From the NCBI GenBank assembly GCA_001596155.1, contig CP014771.1:4774001-4838000 (forward strand): 64,000 nt of DNA. The letters run 5' to 3'. The notes beneath the pieces are model-generated. The model was not told where the DNA came from. It ran no database searches and worked only from the letters and a program-made list of their open reading frames with translations. Source of the DNA: Hymenobacter psoromatis. Lineage in GTDB: Bacteria > Bacteroidota > Bacteroidia > Cytophagales > Hymenobacteraceae. A program made the translations under genes and the position numbers. The number at the start of each line of letters is the position of its first letter. Position 1 is the stretch's first letter. This document shows, piece by piece, positions 7,786 to 16,209 of the stretch.

Positions 7786-9285
7786 ATCCAGCCCCAGCAC
7801 CTGCGCCGAGTGCGCACGCACGGCCGTCGTCAGGCCCGCATTATCGGCCAGATGCTGGCCAAATGACGGCACCAGGCGGCGAAACGTAGCCTGCCACTCG
7901 GGCGAGGCCGCCTGCTCGGGAAAGCAGCGCTGCACCAAATCGAGCATGATGCTCACGGCGGTGCTCGCGCCCGGCGAGGCCCCGAGCAGCGCCGCGATGG
8001 AGCCATCGGCCGAGGTCACGACTTCGGTGCCGAACTCCAGCACGCCGCCCTGCTTCTTGTCCTTCTTAATGACCTGCACGCGCTGGCCGGCCGCTTCGAG
8101 CTGCCAGTCTTCGGGCCGGGCCTCGGGGTAGTACTCGCGTAGGGCCGCGACGCGCTGCTCAGGCGTTTGGAGCACCTGCCCGATGAGGTAGCGCGTGAGC
8201 GGAATATTGCGCGCCCCGGCATACAGCAGCGGCCGGATATTGCCCAGCTCAATCGAGCGAAATAGGTCGGCGTAGGAGCCGCGCTTGAGAAACTTGGTGC
8301 TGAAGCCGGCGTAGGGGCCGAACAGCAGCTCCTGGCGACCGTTTATTTGGCGCGTGTCGAGGTGGGGCACCGACATGGGCGGCGAGCCCACGGCCGCCTT
8401 GCCATACACCTTGGCGTCGTGTTGGGCGATAACGGCGGGCCGGGTGCATTTCAGCCACTGCCCGCTCACCGGAAAGCCGCCAAAACCCCTGGCTTCGGGG
8501 ATTCCTGATTTCTCTAGCAGCGTGAGCGAGCCGCCGCCCGCCCCGATAAACACGAACCGCGTGCGCACCTTGCGGCTCTTACCCGTGGCCAGGTCGCGGA
8601 TTTTAACGCGCCACAGGCCGTCAGGTTTATGTTGGAAATCTTCTATTTCCTGCCCCAGCTCAAACGCTACCCCCGGCTGCTGCCGCAGGTGGTCGAACAG
8701 GGCGCGGGTGAGGGCACCGAAGTTGACGTCGGTGCCAGCGGCCATGCGCGTGGCGGCCACCGGCTGGGCGGGGTCGCGGCCGGTCATCACCAGCGGAATC
8801 CACGCTGCCAGCCGGGCCGGGTCGTCGCTAAATTCCATGCCCGCGAACAGTGGCGAGCCCAGCAGCGCCTCGTAGCGCTTGAGCAGATACGCCACGTTTT
8901 CGGCACCCCACACAAAGCTCATATGCGGAATGCTGTGAATGAACGACCCTGGCTCGGGCAGGTCGCCAGCCTGTACCAGGCTAGCCCACAGCTGCTTACT
9001 CAGTTCGAATTGCTCGGCAATTTTATCGGCCTTCGAAATGTCGATACTGCCATCGGGTAGCTGCGGCGTGTAGTTAAGCTCGCAAAAAGCCGAGTGGCCG
9101 GTGCCGGCGTTGTTCCAGGCGTCGGAGCTTTCGGCGGCCACCGCGTCGAGGCGCTCATACACCGCCAGGGTGAGGGTAGGGTCCAGGGTCTTGAGCAAAA
9201 CGCCCAGCGTGGCGCTCATAATGCCGGCCCCAATGAGCACCACGTCAGCGGTTAGAGGCTTGGCGGGAGGAGTTTTCAGATTCAT
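7777..9285 (-). CDS. mqo: malate:quinone oxidoreductase
   Basis: The 502-residue protein opens with an FAD-binding Rossmann motif (VVLIGAGIMSATLGVLLKTL) followed by ESSDAWNNAGTGHSAFCELN, which is diagnostic of Mqo. Further conserved blocks are VWGAENVAYLLKRYEALL, FVFIGAGGGSLTLLEKSGI and the C-terminal LLGASPGASTAVSIMLDL. The enzyme oxidises malate to oxaloacetate at the inner face of the membrane and feeds electrons to the quinone pool, replacing or supplementing NAD-dependent malate dehydrogenase. Length is normal. The last codons and stop lie within a hairpin repeat arm. Confidence 0.95.
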   Translation of the reverse strand: MNLKTPPAKPLTADVVLIGAGIMSATLGVLLKTLDPTLTLAVYERLDAVAAESSDAWNNAGTGHSAFCELNYTPQLPDGSIDISKADKIAEQFELSKQLWASLVQAGDLPEPGSFIHSIPHMSFVWGAENVAYLLKRYEALLGSPLFAGMEFSDDPARLAAWIPLVMTGRDPAQPVAATRMAAGTDVNFGALTRALFDHLRQQPGVAFELGQEIEDFQHKPDGLWRVKIRDLATGKSRKVRTRFVFIGAGGGSLTLLEKSGIPEARGFGGFPVSGQWLKCTRPAVIAQHDAKVYGKAAVGSPPMSVPHLDTRQINGRQELLFGPYAGFSTKFLKRGSYADLFRSIELGNIRPLLYAGARNIPLTRYLIGQVLQTPEQRVAALREYYPEARPEDWQLEAAGQRVQVIKKDKKQGGVLEFGTEVVTSADGSIAALLGASPGASTAVSIMLDLVQRCFPEQAASPEWQATFRRLVPSFGQHLADNAGLTTAVRAHSAQVLGLDNE

Positions 9286-9314
9286 GCAAGGAAAGCAAGT
9301 AGTGTTGGATAAAG

Positions 9315-9322
9315 TATATTTG
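9315..9322 (+). promoter_or_regulatory. candidate -7 element upstream of the BLUF gene
   Basis: TATATTTG matches TAnnTTTG exactly, 90 bases before the BLUF start. A second imperfect copy (TAGTATTTG) lies near 9361-9369. Either could drive the BLUF gene; no firm -33 element is seen. Confidence 0.3.
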
Positions 9323-9412
9323 TATTAGAGGCTCGGCCTACTATTCTGATTGGTCAGTGATAGTATTTGTAGAAAGCAATAGGGGTGTGCGAGTTGCACG
9401 GTGTGAGTGAGT

Positions 9413-9853
9413 ATGAAGATAGCAGAAGGCCGATGTCACAGCATCGTTTACGTAAGTACGGCCATTGCCAATTTAAGTGAGGCAGCCATGTTGCAATTGC
9501 TTCGACATGCCCGGTGCGCCAACCAGTGGGCAGGCATCACGGGGGTGCTGATGGGCGGCGGCAGCCAGTTTCTGCAAGTGCTGGAAGGTTGCCCGGCCGC
9601 CGTGCGCCGCCTCTACGCCCGCATCGAGGCCGACCCGCGCCACAGCCGCCTCGAAAAGCTGGCCGACGGCCCCCTGCCCCGGCGCGAATTCGCGGGCTGG
9701 TACATGAGCTTCGCGCCGCTACCGACCACTCATTTCGACGCAATCCCCGGCTACCTCATGGCACCGCAGCTGGTTCTGAGCGGGGCGGGCACGTCGGCGC
9801 AGCCGCTGCTCCGCGAATTCCTGGCGCACAGCAACCAGCTGCTGCTGGTTTAG
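9413..9853 (+). CDS. BLUF-domain blue-light photoreceptor
   Basis: The 146-residue protein is essentially one BLUF domain, which binds FAD and senses blue light through a hydrogen-bond switch. The key residues are visible: Tyr13 in SIVYVSTA, Asn37 in ARCANQWAGITGVL, Gln55 in QFLQVLEG, and the C-terminal Trp/Met region FAGWYMSFAPL. There is no output domain, so it must act through a partner protein, as short BLUF proteins do. A GTG six bases earlier would add two residues; ATG 9413 is chosen. It converges with the 2H phosphoesterase gene, the ends overlapping by four bases. Confidence 0.92.
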   Translation: MKIAEGRCHSIVYVSTAIANLSEAAMLQLLRHARCANQWAGITGVLMGGGSQFLQVLEGCPAAVRRLYARIEADPRHSRLEKLADGPLPRREFAGWYMSFAPLPTTHFDAIPGYLMAPQLVLSGAGTSAQPLLREFLAHSNQLLLV

Positions 9854-10371
9854 CCCGGCCCCACAAAGGGAAATAGTCGCCGCAGCTCCCAGGGGCCGCC
9901 GCGGTAGGCCCACAGGGCCAGGCCAGTTCCGGTAACATCAAATGGCTCAAAACCAGCGCTTAACTCGACTAAAAGGGCGCGCGCTACGGCGGGGTCCACC
10001 TTATTCTGCACCGTGATGTGGGGCCGCAGACCCTGGGCATCCTGGGCCGAAAGCCAGGGCTGCCACCGCTGCTGCAAGCGGCGGTGCAGGGCCGGCAGGT
10101 CGGGGTTATCGAGGGTGTACATCACGCCCCGGCCCATGAACTTGACGCCCGTCACGGCCAGGGGCAGGGGCGCGGACTGCGCCGTCGCCACGTCGGCCAG
10201 GTAGGCCTCGATGGCCGGCACCTCGGCCGCGGGCAGCGCGTGAAAAAGCGTGAGGTGCGCGCTGAGGTAGTTGATTTTGGGCGGAAAGTAGCGCCGCCGC
10301 TGCTCGTCAAAAAAAGCCTGGCTGGCCACGTCGAGGGTGAGCGTGAGAATAAGGGGAGCGGAATCAGTCAT
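9850..10371 (-). CDS. 2'-5' RNA ligase-family (2H phosphoesterase) protein
   Basis: Two HxTx-type motifs, SAHLTLFHALP and RPHITVQNKV, define a 2H phosphoesterase of 173 residues. Relatives include LigT/ThpR, which act on 2'-5' linkages or cyclic phosphodiester RNA ends. The spacing and length fit the small bacterial 'RNA ligase 2-like' group. The biological substrate is not known for most of them. The gene is convergent with the BLUF gene and divergent from the radical SAM gene. Confidence 0.87.
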   Translation of the reverse strand: MTDSAPLILTLTLDVASQAFFDEQRRRYFPPKINYLSAHLTLFHALPAAEVPAIEAYLADVATAQSAPLPLAVTGVKFMGRGVMYTLDNPDLPALHRRLQQRWQPWLSAQDAQGLRPHITVQNKVDPAVARALLVELSAGFEPFDVTGTGLALWAYRGGPWELRRLFPFVGPG

Positions 10372-10526
10372 GGCCCGGCATACGGGAAAACGGGGCGAGG
10401 CGCTCGGGTGATGATAGTAAAAAAAGATGCGCTTTCGGTGCTAAAAATCTGTAAGTCAGCGCTAAAAATGAGGGATAAAAAGGGCCGGATTCGACCTATT
10501 TCGGGGGGGTAGGCGTTTAGTAATTT

Positions 10527-11654
10527 ATGCAGACTGACCTCTTTTTGCTCGTTCTCAACGCTCCCGCGCCCGCCCCGCTACCCGCCTCGCTGGAGGCGGA
10601 CGCGCCCCGCACCCACGGCGCGAAGCTCTGGCTGCCCAAGCGCGTGCTCTTCACTCCCGCTGCCCTCGATGAGGATTACGGCCAGCAGATTCTGGCCCGC
10701 GCCACCGCTCTCAACCTAGATATTGAATTGCTGAAGAGCAACCGCCTCACCGGCCTGCGCGGCGACGACGAGCGCGCCACCTACCGCACCGCCAAAACCA
10801 CGCTGGCCGTCGTGAACGCGCCCGCCGGGGCGCTGCGCCTCCAGCCTACCCCCCCCTCGGCCGACTACCAGCTCAACCTCGCCGAGGGCTGCCCCGCGCA
10901 CTGCCAGTACTGCTACCTGGCCGGCAGCCTCAGCGGCCCGCCCGTGGTGCGCGCCTTCGCCAACCTGCCCAAGCTCCTCGAAAACACTCAGGCCTACGAG
11001 CGCGCCGACCGCCCCGTGAGCTTCGAGGCCAGCTGCTACACCGACGTGCTGGGCATCGAGCACCTCACCGGCGCGCTGGCCGAAACCGTGCGCTACTTCG
11101 CTGGCCGCGAGGGGGGTAGGCTGCGCTTCGTAAGTAAATACGACCACATCGAAAGCCTGTTGGGCCTGCCGCACCAGGGCCACACCCGCGCCCGCGCCTC
11201 GCTCAATGCCGAGCCGCTGGCCCGGCAGCTGGAAGGCGGCACGGCCAGCATCGAGGCGCGCATCCAGGCGCTGCGGCGGCTGGCGCTGCCGGTGGCGCAG
11301 GGCGGCGGCGGCTACCCGGTGGGCGTGGTGCTGGCCCCCATTATGCCGCTGCCTGACTGGCAGCAGCACTACGGCGAGCTGCTCGACCGCCTGCAAGCGG
11401 CCCTCGATTTCGACTGCGACCTCACCGTAGAATTCATCACCCACCGCTTTACGCCCGGCTCGAAAGAAGTGCTGCTCGGCTGGTACCCCAACACCAGCCT
11501 CGACCTCGAAGAAAGCACCCGCGCCGTGAAGCGCAACAAGTTTGGCGGTCTCAAATACGTCTATGACCTGCCCACGATGCGGGAGCTAAAGGCCTGGTTT
11601 TATGCCGAGTGGCAGCGTCGGTTTCCAGCCGCGCCGGTGCAGTACTGGACGTAG
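10527..11654 (+). CDS. spore photoproduct lyase-like radical SAM protein
   Basis: The 375-residue protein has the SPL-type radical SAM cysteine motif in LAEGCPAHCQYCYLAGSL (CxxxCxxC), which binds a 4Fe-4S cluster that cleaves S-adenosylmethionine. Surrounding blocks (WLPKRVLFTPAALDEDYG, FEASCYTDVLGIEHLTG, FVSKYDHIESLLGL, PMPLPDWQQHYGELL-like region) match the SplB family that occurs in many non-sporulating bacteria. In spore-formers SplB repairs the UV lesion spore photoproduct; in a Bacteroidota host the role is untested and may be another DNA-repair or radical reaction. ATG at 10527. Single gene. Confidence 0.87.
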   Translation: MQTDLFLLVLNAPAPAPLPASLEADAPRTHGAKLWLPKRVLFTPAALDEDYGQQILARATALNLDIELLKSNRLTGLRGDDERATYRTAKTTLAVVNAPAGALRLQPTPPSADYQLNLAEGCPAHCQYCYLAGSLSGPPVVRAFANLPKLLENTQAYERADRPVSFEASCYTDVLGIEHLTGALAETVRYFAGREGGRLRFVSKYDHIESLLGLPHQGHTRARASLNAEPLARQLEGGTASIEARIQALRRLALPVAQGGGGYPVGVVLAPIMPLPDWQQHYGELLDRLQAALDFDCDLTVEFITHRFTPGSKEVLLGWYPNTSLDLEESTRAVKRNKFGGLKYVYDLPTMRELKAWFYAEWQRRFPAAPVQYWT

Positions 11655-11693
11655 GGGGCAGTAGTTTTGAGGCCCACGTAGAGCGCAGCTACT

Positions 11694-12236
11694 ATGACAA
11701 TCGGCGAGTTTTGGAATCAACAGGAGTTTGCTTATTTGGTCACGTATTCTTTCAATCGAGGGCCAAAGCTGGCCGCTTTAAGGGAAGCGGCAAAATTGCT
11801 GTTTCAGCTAACGAGGAAAAAATTGCTGACTTCTCCTGCGGCTCAGTTACCAGCATTGCGAGAGCAGTTGCGCTTGCTGGAAAGAACTTACGACCTTGAT
11901 TTGCTGACCTTAACTCAAGGGAATTTTGCTTTTCATATCACTGCTTCGCCGGTTGTTAGGATTGGGAAGAATGATATAGCTGCTCAAGATTTTGAGGCCA
12001 TCTTGCGGGAGCCGGTACTTAATCGGATGCACTGGATGTGTGCCCCTATTTATCGGGATGCGCTAGCCTTTTATGATGCGCATGACAATTTGGTAAGCGT
12101 CCTTAACATCTGTTTTAGTTGCGACCGAATGGTCACGGATACCGGGCGGGAGGTTCAAGCTGATACTACCACCTACCAAATATTACGTGACTACCTAATT
12201 CAATTGGGACACTTAACTGTGACCGGTGAACGGTAG
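11694..12236 (+). CDS. hypothetical protein, unrecognised
   Basis: I do not recognise this 180-residue protein. It is soluble, has no signal peptide or membrane helix, and contains a helical Leu-rich first half (LAALREAAKLLFQLTRKKLL, LREQLRLLERTYDLDLL) and a mixed second half with VLNICFSCDRMVTDTGRE, reminiscent of small nuclease-inhibitor or immunity-type folds only in a general way. Base composition is visibly less GC-rich than its neighbours (many T and A at third positions), suggesting a more recent arrival. It sits 39 bases downstream of the radical SAM gene on the same strand. Confidence 0.6.
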   Translation: MTIGEFWNQQEFAYLVTYSFNRGPKLAALREAAKLLFQLTRKKLLTSPAAQLPALREQLRLLERTYDLDLLTLTQGNFAFHITASPVVRIGKNDIAAQDFEAILREPVLNRMHWMCAPIYRDALAFYDAHDNLVSVLNICFSCDRMVTDTGREVQADTTTYQILRDYLIQLGHLTVTGER

Positions 12237-12255
12237 CAGCTTGCTTAATTCCACC

Positions 12256-12528
12256 TCAGCACCCGCTCCGAAAATCGGGGTAGTCGGCGAAGCCCGGCGC
12301 GGGCGTGTCATCCATTTTAATGATGTGGTCGAGCCGGATTTCCTCGCCCGAGGCCAGTATAGCGTACTCGGCCCCATCGCGGGTGGCGAAGGTTTTGAGC
12401 ACGGCCGAACCCTGGCAGAGCTGCCGCAAGTCGTTGAAATATTGCAGGTACACCTGTTTCTTGCGGGTGGCCGCAGCCTCCAGCTCGTCGTAGAAGCCGC
12501 AGGCAATGGGTTGATAATCGGTCGGCAT
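12256..12528 (-). CDS. Rof-like (Rho-binding antiterminator family) protein
   Basis: The 90-residue product begins MPTDYQPIACGFYDELEAAA, very like the YQPI.CDxYDxLE start of Rof, and continues with GAEYAILASGEEIRLDHIIK, matching the Rof beta barrel (an Sm-like fold). Rof inhibits Rho by blocking its RNA-binding surface in Escherichia coli. In this lineage the same role is inferred, not shown. The central part (QYFNDLRQLCQGSAVLKTFA) is more divergent. The gene stands alone, convergent with the upstream hypothetical gene. Confidence 0.75.
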   Translation of the reverse strand: MPTDYQPIACGFYDELEAAATRKKQVYLQYFNDLRQLCQGSAVLKTFATRDGAEYAILASGEEIRLDHIIKMDDTPAPGFADYPDFRSGC

Positions 12529-12637
12529 GGGGAGTTTGGATAGGGGGTAGGGAAGGCTTACGCGCTGCGCCGCCCTGGCGTTAGCCGTAGCATCTAAGCG
12601 GTTCGTATCTTAGCCCATACTAAACCCCGTTTCCGTT

Positions 12638-12862
12638 ATGACGCCCGTCCTCGTTGAACCCCTGAGTGAGCAAGCCTACGAGCTGCTTCGGCAGCTGGAA
12701 GCGCTGCATATATTGCGCGTGGTGCCGCCCGAAGCGCCGGCCATCGCGACAGTTGCGGCCCTACCCCCACGCCAGTGGGCAGGCGCGCTAGCCGGAGCCG
12801 ACGCGGAAGCCTGGGACCAACATCTACACGAAATCAGGAACGAATGGGAGCGGGATATTTAG
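12638..12862 (+). CDS. putative antitoxin paired with the PIN toxin
   Basis: This 74-residue protein overlaps the following PIN-domain gene by 19 bases, the usual layout of an antitoxin-toxin operon. The C-terminal half (AEAWDQHLHEIRNEWERDI) resembles the charged toxin-wrapping tail of VapB-like and related antitoxins. The N-terminal half (LVEPLSEQAYELLRQLEAL) is helical, with no clear AbrB or ribbon-helix-helix motif, so its DNA-binding type cannot be assigned. The role is inferred mainly from position. Confidence 0.65.
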   Translation: MTPVLVEPLSEQAYELLRQLEALHILRVVPPEAPAIATVAALPPRQWAGALAGADAEAWDQHLHEIRNEWERDI

Positions 12863-13251
12863 CTGATACCAACGTCCTAATTGACTTGGTACTGGGCCGG
12901 TTACCTGCTGCTAGCGCGGCTTGGCTCGATGCCCGCTTGGTAGCGGGGCAAGTGGCGATGTCCGTTGTTACCCGCATCGAATTGTTAGTAAAAACCCAGC
13001 CCGCCGACGAGTACGCCACGATGCTGGCCCTCGTGCGGAGCGTGCCAGTCCTACCCCTCGATGAGCCGGTCATCCAGCAAACCATCGCCCTGCGCCAGCA
13101 GCACCGCGTGAAGCTGCCCGACGCCATCATTGCCGCCACGGCCCTGGCGCACGGCCGGCCGCTGCTCACCCGCAACGCGGCCGATTTCCGGCGGGTAGCC
13201 GACCTGCTTATCCTGGACCCGCACGACCCGGCGCGGCTGCCGGCCGCCTAA
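12844..13251 (+). CDS. PIN-domain toxin, VapC-like
   Basis: The 135-residue protein has the PIN nuclease acidic residues: Asp in YLADTNVLIDLVLG, Glu in TRIELLVKT, Asp in KLPDAIIAATALA and Asp in LLTRNAADFRRV. VapC-type toxins cleave tRNA or rRNA when the antitoxin is lost. ATG 12844 is chosen because MGAGYLADTN fits the family N-terminus; the upstream open frame overlaps the antitoxin. It ends 5 bases before the convergent Nudix gene. Confidence 0.88.
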   Translation: MGAGYLADTNVLIDLVLGRLPAASAAWLDARLVAGQVAMSVVTRIELLVKTQPADEYATMLALVRSVPVLPLDEPVIQQTIALRQQHRVKLPDAIIAATALAHGRPLLTRNAADFRRVADLLILDPHDPARLPAA

Positions 13252-13256
13252 ACCGC

Positions 13257-13814
13257 CTACCTCCCCAACCGGCGTAGCGCCAGCAGGCACAGCGCCACCG
13301 AGCCCGACACCCGGATGTCGCCCCGCAAAACCAGCCCTTCGACCTCGGCCAGCGGCACCAATACTACCTCGATATTCTCGGTGGGGTCGAGGTGCTGCGC
13401 GGCCACCGGGCGCACGTCGCGGGCCAGAAAAAACGAAATCTGGTTGGTGTCCTTGGTGGGATTGTCGTACACGGTGAGCAGCGGCTCGGGGGGTAGGGGC
13501 GGGGCGTAGCCGGTTTCTTCGAGCAGCTCGCGGGCGGCCGCGCCGGCCACCGAGGTTTCGCCCGCATCGACCACGCCGCCGGGTAGCTCCAGCAATATCT
13601 GGCCGGCGGCGTGCTTGTATTGGCGCACGAAAACCACCTGGTCGTCAGCCGTGAGCGGAAACGTGAGCACCACGTGGGGCCGCACGCTCACGAAGTAGTC
13701 GTCCAGCTCCTGGCCATCGGGCAGGCGCACGTGGTCGCGCCGCAGCTGGTACCAGCGGTGGTCAAACACCAGCTCCGAGTGCAGCGTGCGCCAGGGTTCA
13801 AGCTTGGTTGGCAT
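13257..13814 (-). CDS. Nudix hydrolase, ADP-ribose pyrophosphatase-like
   Basis: The Nudix box is intact: GGVVDAGETSVAGAAARELL followed by EETGY, giving GX5EX7REUXEEXGU. The 185-residue length, the VVFVRQYKHAAGQILLELPG lead-in and the late DPTENIEVVLVPLAEVEGL region fit the ADP-ribose/NDP-sugar pyrophosphatase subgroup (NudF-like). Such enzymes clear ADP-ribose or NDP-sugars in the cytoplasm. Exact substrate is not certain. It is followed 44 bases upstream by the FNT gene on the same strand. Confidence 0.88.
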   Translation of the reverse strand: MPTKLEPWRTLHSELVFDHRWYQLRRDHVRLPDGQELDDYFVSVRPHVVLTFPLTADDQVVFVRQYKHAAGQILLELPGGVVDAGETSVAGAAARELLEETGYAPPLPPEPLLTVYDNPTKDTNQISFFLARDVRPVAAQHLDPTENIEVVLVPLAEVEGLVLRGDIRVSGSVALCLLALRRLGR

Positions 13815-13858
13815 AACGAGAGGGGGTAGGGGGCGAAGGCCACAAAGGTGGGGCGACG

Positions 13859-14695
13859 CTACGCGTCTTGCTCGTCCTGGCCGGCCGTCACCTGCGCGTG
13901 GTTGAGAGCCGCCACCAGCATCACGCCGCCCAGAATATTGCCCAGCAGCGCCGGCACCGTGAAGCTACCCAGCGCCGCGCCCCAGCCCGTTTGGCCCATC
14001 GCGGCCAGCGTAAACACCTCCACCGAGCCGGCAATGACGTGGCTGAAGTGCGCCACCCCCACGAGGTAGGTCACGAAGATGATAACCCAGATGCGCCCTT
14101 CCTCCGCAAATGGCAACAGCCACACCATGAGCGCGATAAGCCAGCCTGCGAAGATGCCGCGCAGCAGTGTGGTGCCGAAGCCGTGCGCCAGCGCCTGCTG
14201 GCCCAGGTGCGCAAACTCGGCCCTGGCTTCGGGCTCAAAAACCGTAGAATGCGCGGTGACCAGGCTCAGCGCCAGGCACCCTAGCAGGTTGGCCGCCAGC
14301 ACGATGCCCCACAGCCGGGCCACGTTGCGCAGGCAGCTCCACTCCAGGTTTTGCAGCAGCGGCAGGATGGGCGTGAGTGTGTTTTCCGTAAACAGCTGCT
14401 GCCGGCCCAAAATAACGATGAGAAAGCCCAGGCTGTAGCCAAAGTTGGCCACCAGTGGCCGCCAGGGCGCATCGGGCAGGTAGCGGGCCAGCAGGCCTTC
14501 GGCAATCATCGAAAAGCCCATCGAAAGCCCGGCGGCCAGCCCCGACCAGAACAGCGCCGCCGAGGGCCGCTTCAGCTCCTCTTCGCCCTCGGCCAGAATG
14601 GCCTTGTAAATGACCTTGCCCGAGGGTGCGCTGCGCTCTTTGGCCTCTCGCTCGTCAGTTCGTTGCTGCTCGGCAGCTTGCGGGTCTGGTTTCAT
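13859..14695 (-). CDS. formate/nitrite transporter (FNT) family protein
   Basis: The 278-residue membrane protein has six predicted hydrophobic segments and FNT signatures such as LFWSGLAAGLSMGFSMIAEG, LGRQQLFTENTLTPILPLL and the late VPALLGNILGGVMLVAALNH. FNT channels pass formate, nitrite, lactate or hydrosulfide in the inner membrane. The highly charged N-terminal ~40 residues and the ENTLTP motif place it nearer the YfdC-like subgroup than to FocA, so the physiological anion is uncertain. ATG 14695. Confidence 0.88.
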   Translation of the reverse strand: MKPDPQAAEQQRTDEREAKERSAPSGKVIYKAILAEGEEELKRPSAALFWSGLAAGLSMGFSMIAEGLLARYLPDAPWRPLVANFGYSLGFLIVILGRQQLFTENTLTPILPLLQNLEWSCLRNVARLWGIVLAANLLGCLALSLVTAHSTVFEPEARAEFAHLGQQALAHGFGTTLLRGIFAGWLIALMVWLLPFAEEGRIWVIIFVTYLVGVAHFSHVIAGSVEVFTLAAMGQTGWGAALGSFTVPALLGNILGGVMLVAALNHAQVTAGQDEQDA

Positions 14696-14799
14696 ATGGG
14701 AATAGCAGCTTGGCGGGACAACAAGCCGCGCGGCTAATGTTTTGGAACAGCCCAGCCGGCCAGGGTATCTTGCCGACTGATTTCAGCCCGTTTTCACCT

Positions 14800-15993
14800 A
14801 TGGAGCAACCCGTTACCTCTTCGCCGGCCGCTACCCCGCGCGCTGCCTCGCCCCGCGTGGGGGCCATTGACGTGGTGCGGGGCCTGGCGATGGTCATCAT
14901 GGCCCTCGACCACATCCGCGAGTTTTGGAGCCCGACCCCGGTGCGGCCCGAAGACGTGGCCCACGCTTCGGTGCTGCTGTTTTTCACGCGCTGGGTCACG
15001 CACTTTTGCGCGCCCACGTTCGTGTTTCTGGCCGGCACCAGCGTCTTCCTCTTTCAGCAAAAGCAGGCGAGCCGGGGTGCCGTGAGCCGCTACCTGCTCA
15101 CGCGTGGTTTGTGGTTGGTAGTGCTTGAAATAGTGGTAATTAACTTTCTGCTGCAATGGAATTACAACTCCTTTTTGCTCCAGGTAATCTGGGCGCTGGG
15201 CTGGAGCATGGTGCTGCTGGCGGGCCTCATCTGGCTGCCGCGCGGGCTGGTGGCCACGCTGGCGCTGGGCTTCCTGCTGGGCCAGCACCTCCTCCTCCTC
15301 CTCCAACCCGTGACGGCCGCCAACCTGCTGCCGGCCCTGCTCTACGACCGCCCGTTTCTATTCTCGTTCACCCCCAAACTGTCGGTGCTGGCCGCCTACG
15401 CCATCCTGCCCTGGGCCGCCGTGATGGCCGCCGGCTACTGCCTCGGGCCGTGGTTCCGGGCACCGCTGCCGCTGCGCACCCGCTGGCTGCGGCTGGCGGG
15501 GGTAGGGGCGCTGCTGCTGTTCGCGGGCCTGCGCTACGTCAACCACTACGGCGACCCCGCGCCCTGGAGCACGCAACCGCGCGGGCCTTTGTACACGCTG
15601 CTCTCGTTTCTGAACGTCACCAAATACCCGCCGTCGCTGCTGTTTCTGAGCCTCACGCTGGGCGTGGCGCTGCTGCTGCTTTCGGTGAGCGAAGGGGGGG
15701 GAGGGCGCTTCGGCCGCTGGCTGAGCATCTATGGCCGGGTGCCGATGTTCTACTATTTACTGCACTTTTGCCTCATCAGCGGCGGCGCGTTCGGGTGGAC
15801 GGCCCTGGCCTTTGGGCACCCGTTCAACCTGTCGTTTGCGCCGCCGGGCGTGGCTCAGCCCGCCGCCTACCACCCCAGCCTGCTGCGCGCCTACGTGGTG
15901 TGGGCCGTGGTGGTGGCGCTGCTCTACTGGCCCTGCCGCTGGTACCAGGCCTATAAGCAGCGGCATTCGTACTGGTGGCTGGCGTATTTATAA
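14800..15993 (+). CDS. DUF1624/heparan-alpha-glucosaminide acetyltransferase-like membrane protein
   Basis: The 397-residue protein starts MEQPVTSSPAATPRAASPRV and then has the family signature GAIDVVRGLAMVIMALDHIR with the catalytic-type DH in the first membrane helix. About ten hydrophobic segments follow, ending with RVPMFYYLLHFCLISGGAFG, also typical of this group. Relatives are predicted to move acetyl groups across the membrane onto sugars or other acceptors. The open frame reaches back to 14626, overlapping the divergent FNT gene; ATG 14800 is chosen because it precedes the conserved domain without overlap. Confidence 0.82.
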   Translation: MEQPVTSSPAATPRAASPRVGAIDVVRGLAMVIMALDHIREFWSPTPVRPEDVAHASVLLFFTRWVTHFCAPTFVFLAGTSVFLFQQKQASRGAVSRYLLTRGLWLVVLEIVVINFLLQWNYNSFLLQVIWALGWSMVLLAGLIWLPRGLVATLALGFLLGQHLLLLLQPVTAANLLPALLYDRPFLFSFTPKLSVLAAYAILPWAAVMAAGYCLGPWFRAPLPLRTRWLRLAGVGALLLFAGLRYVNHYGDPAPWSTQPRGPLYTLLSFLNVTKYPPSLLFLSLTLGVALLLLSVSEGGGGRFGRWLSIYGRVPMFYYLLHFCLISGGAFGWTALAFGHPFNLSFAPPGVAQPAAYHPSLLRAYVVWAVVVALLYWPCRWYQAYKQRHSYWWLAYL

Positions 15994-16016
15994 ATAAGAT
16001 GATTCAGAAAATCGTC

Positions 16017-16116
16017 AGAACGTCATTCCGAGCTTGCCGAGGAATCTCGCTCGCGTCGTGGAACGATACCCGAACGGCGTAGGCGAGATTCCTCGGCAGG
16101 CTCGGAATGACGTTCT
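16017..16116. repeat. 34-bp-arm hairpin repeat (GTCAT family, ATTCC/GGAAT type)
   Basis: Arms at 16017-16050 and 16083-16116 are complementary with one mismatch. Each arm has the internal stem CATTCCGAGC...GAGGAATCTCGC. It lies between the acyltransferase and PhzF genes, both on the plus strand. Confidence 0.88.
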
Positions 16117-16209
16117 TGTTTACCCTTTTTTTCATGACGGGCATAACTTGCCGCGCATCTTTGCGGCCGCCCGTTAAGCCGCCGGCTGTTCGTTCTTTCT
16201 TCTCTCCAT

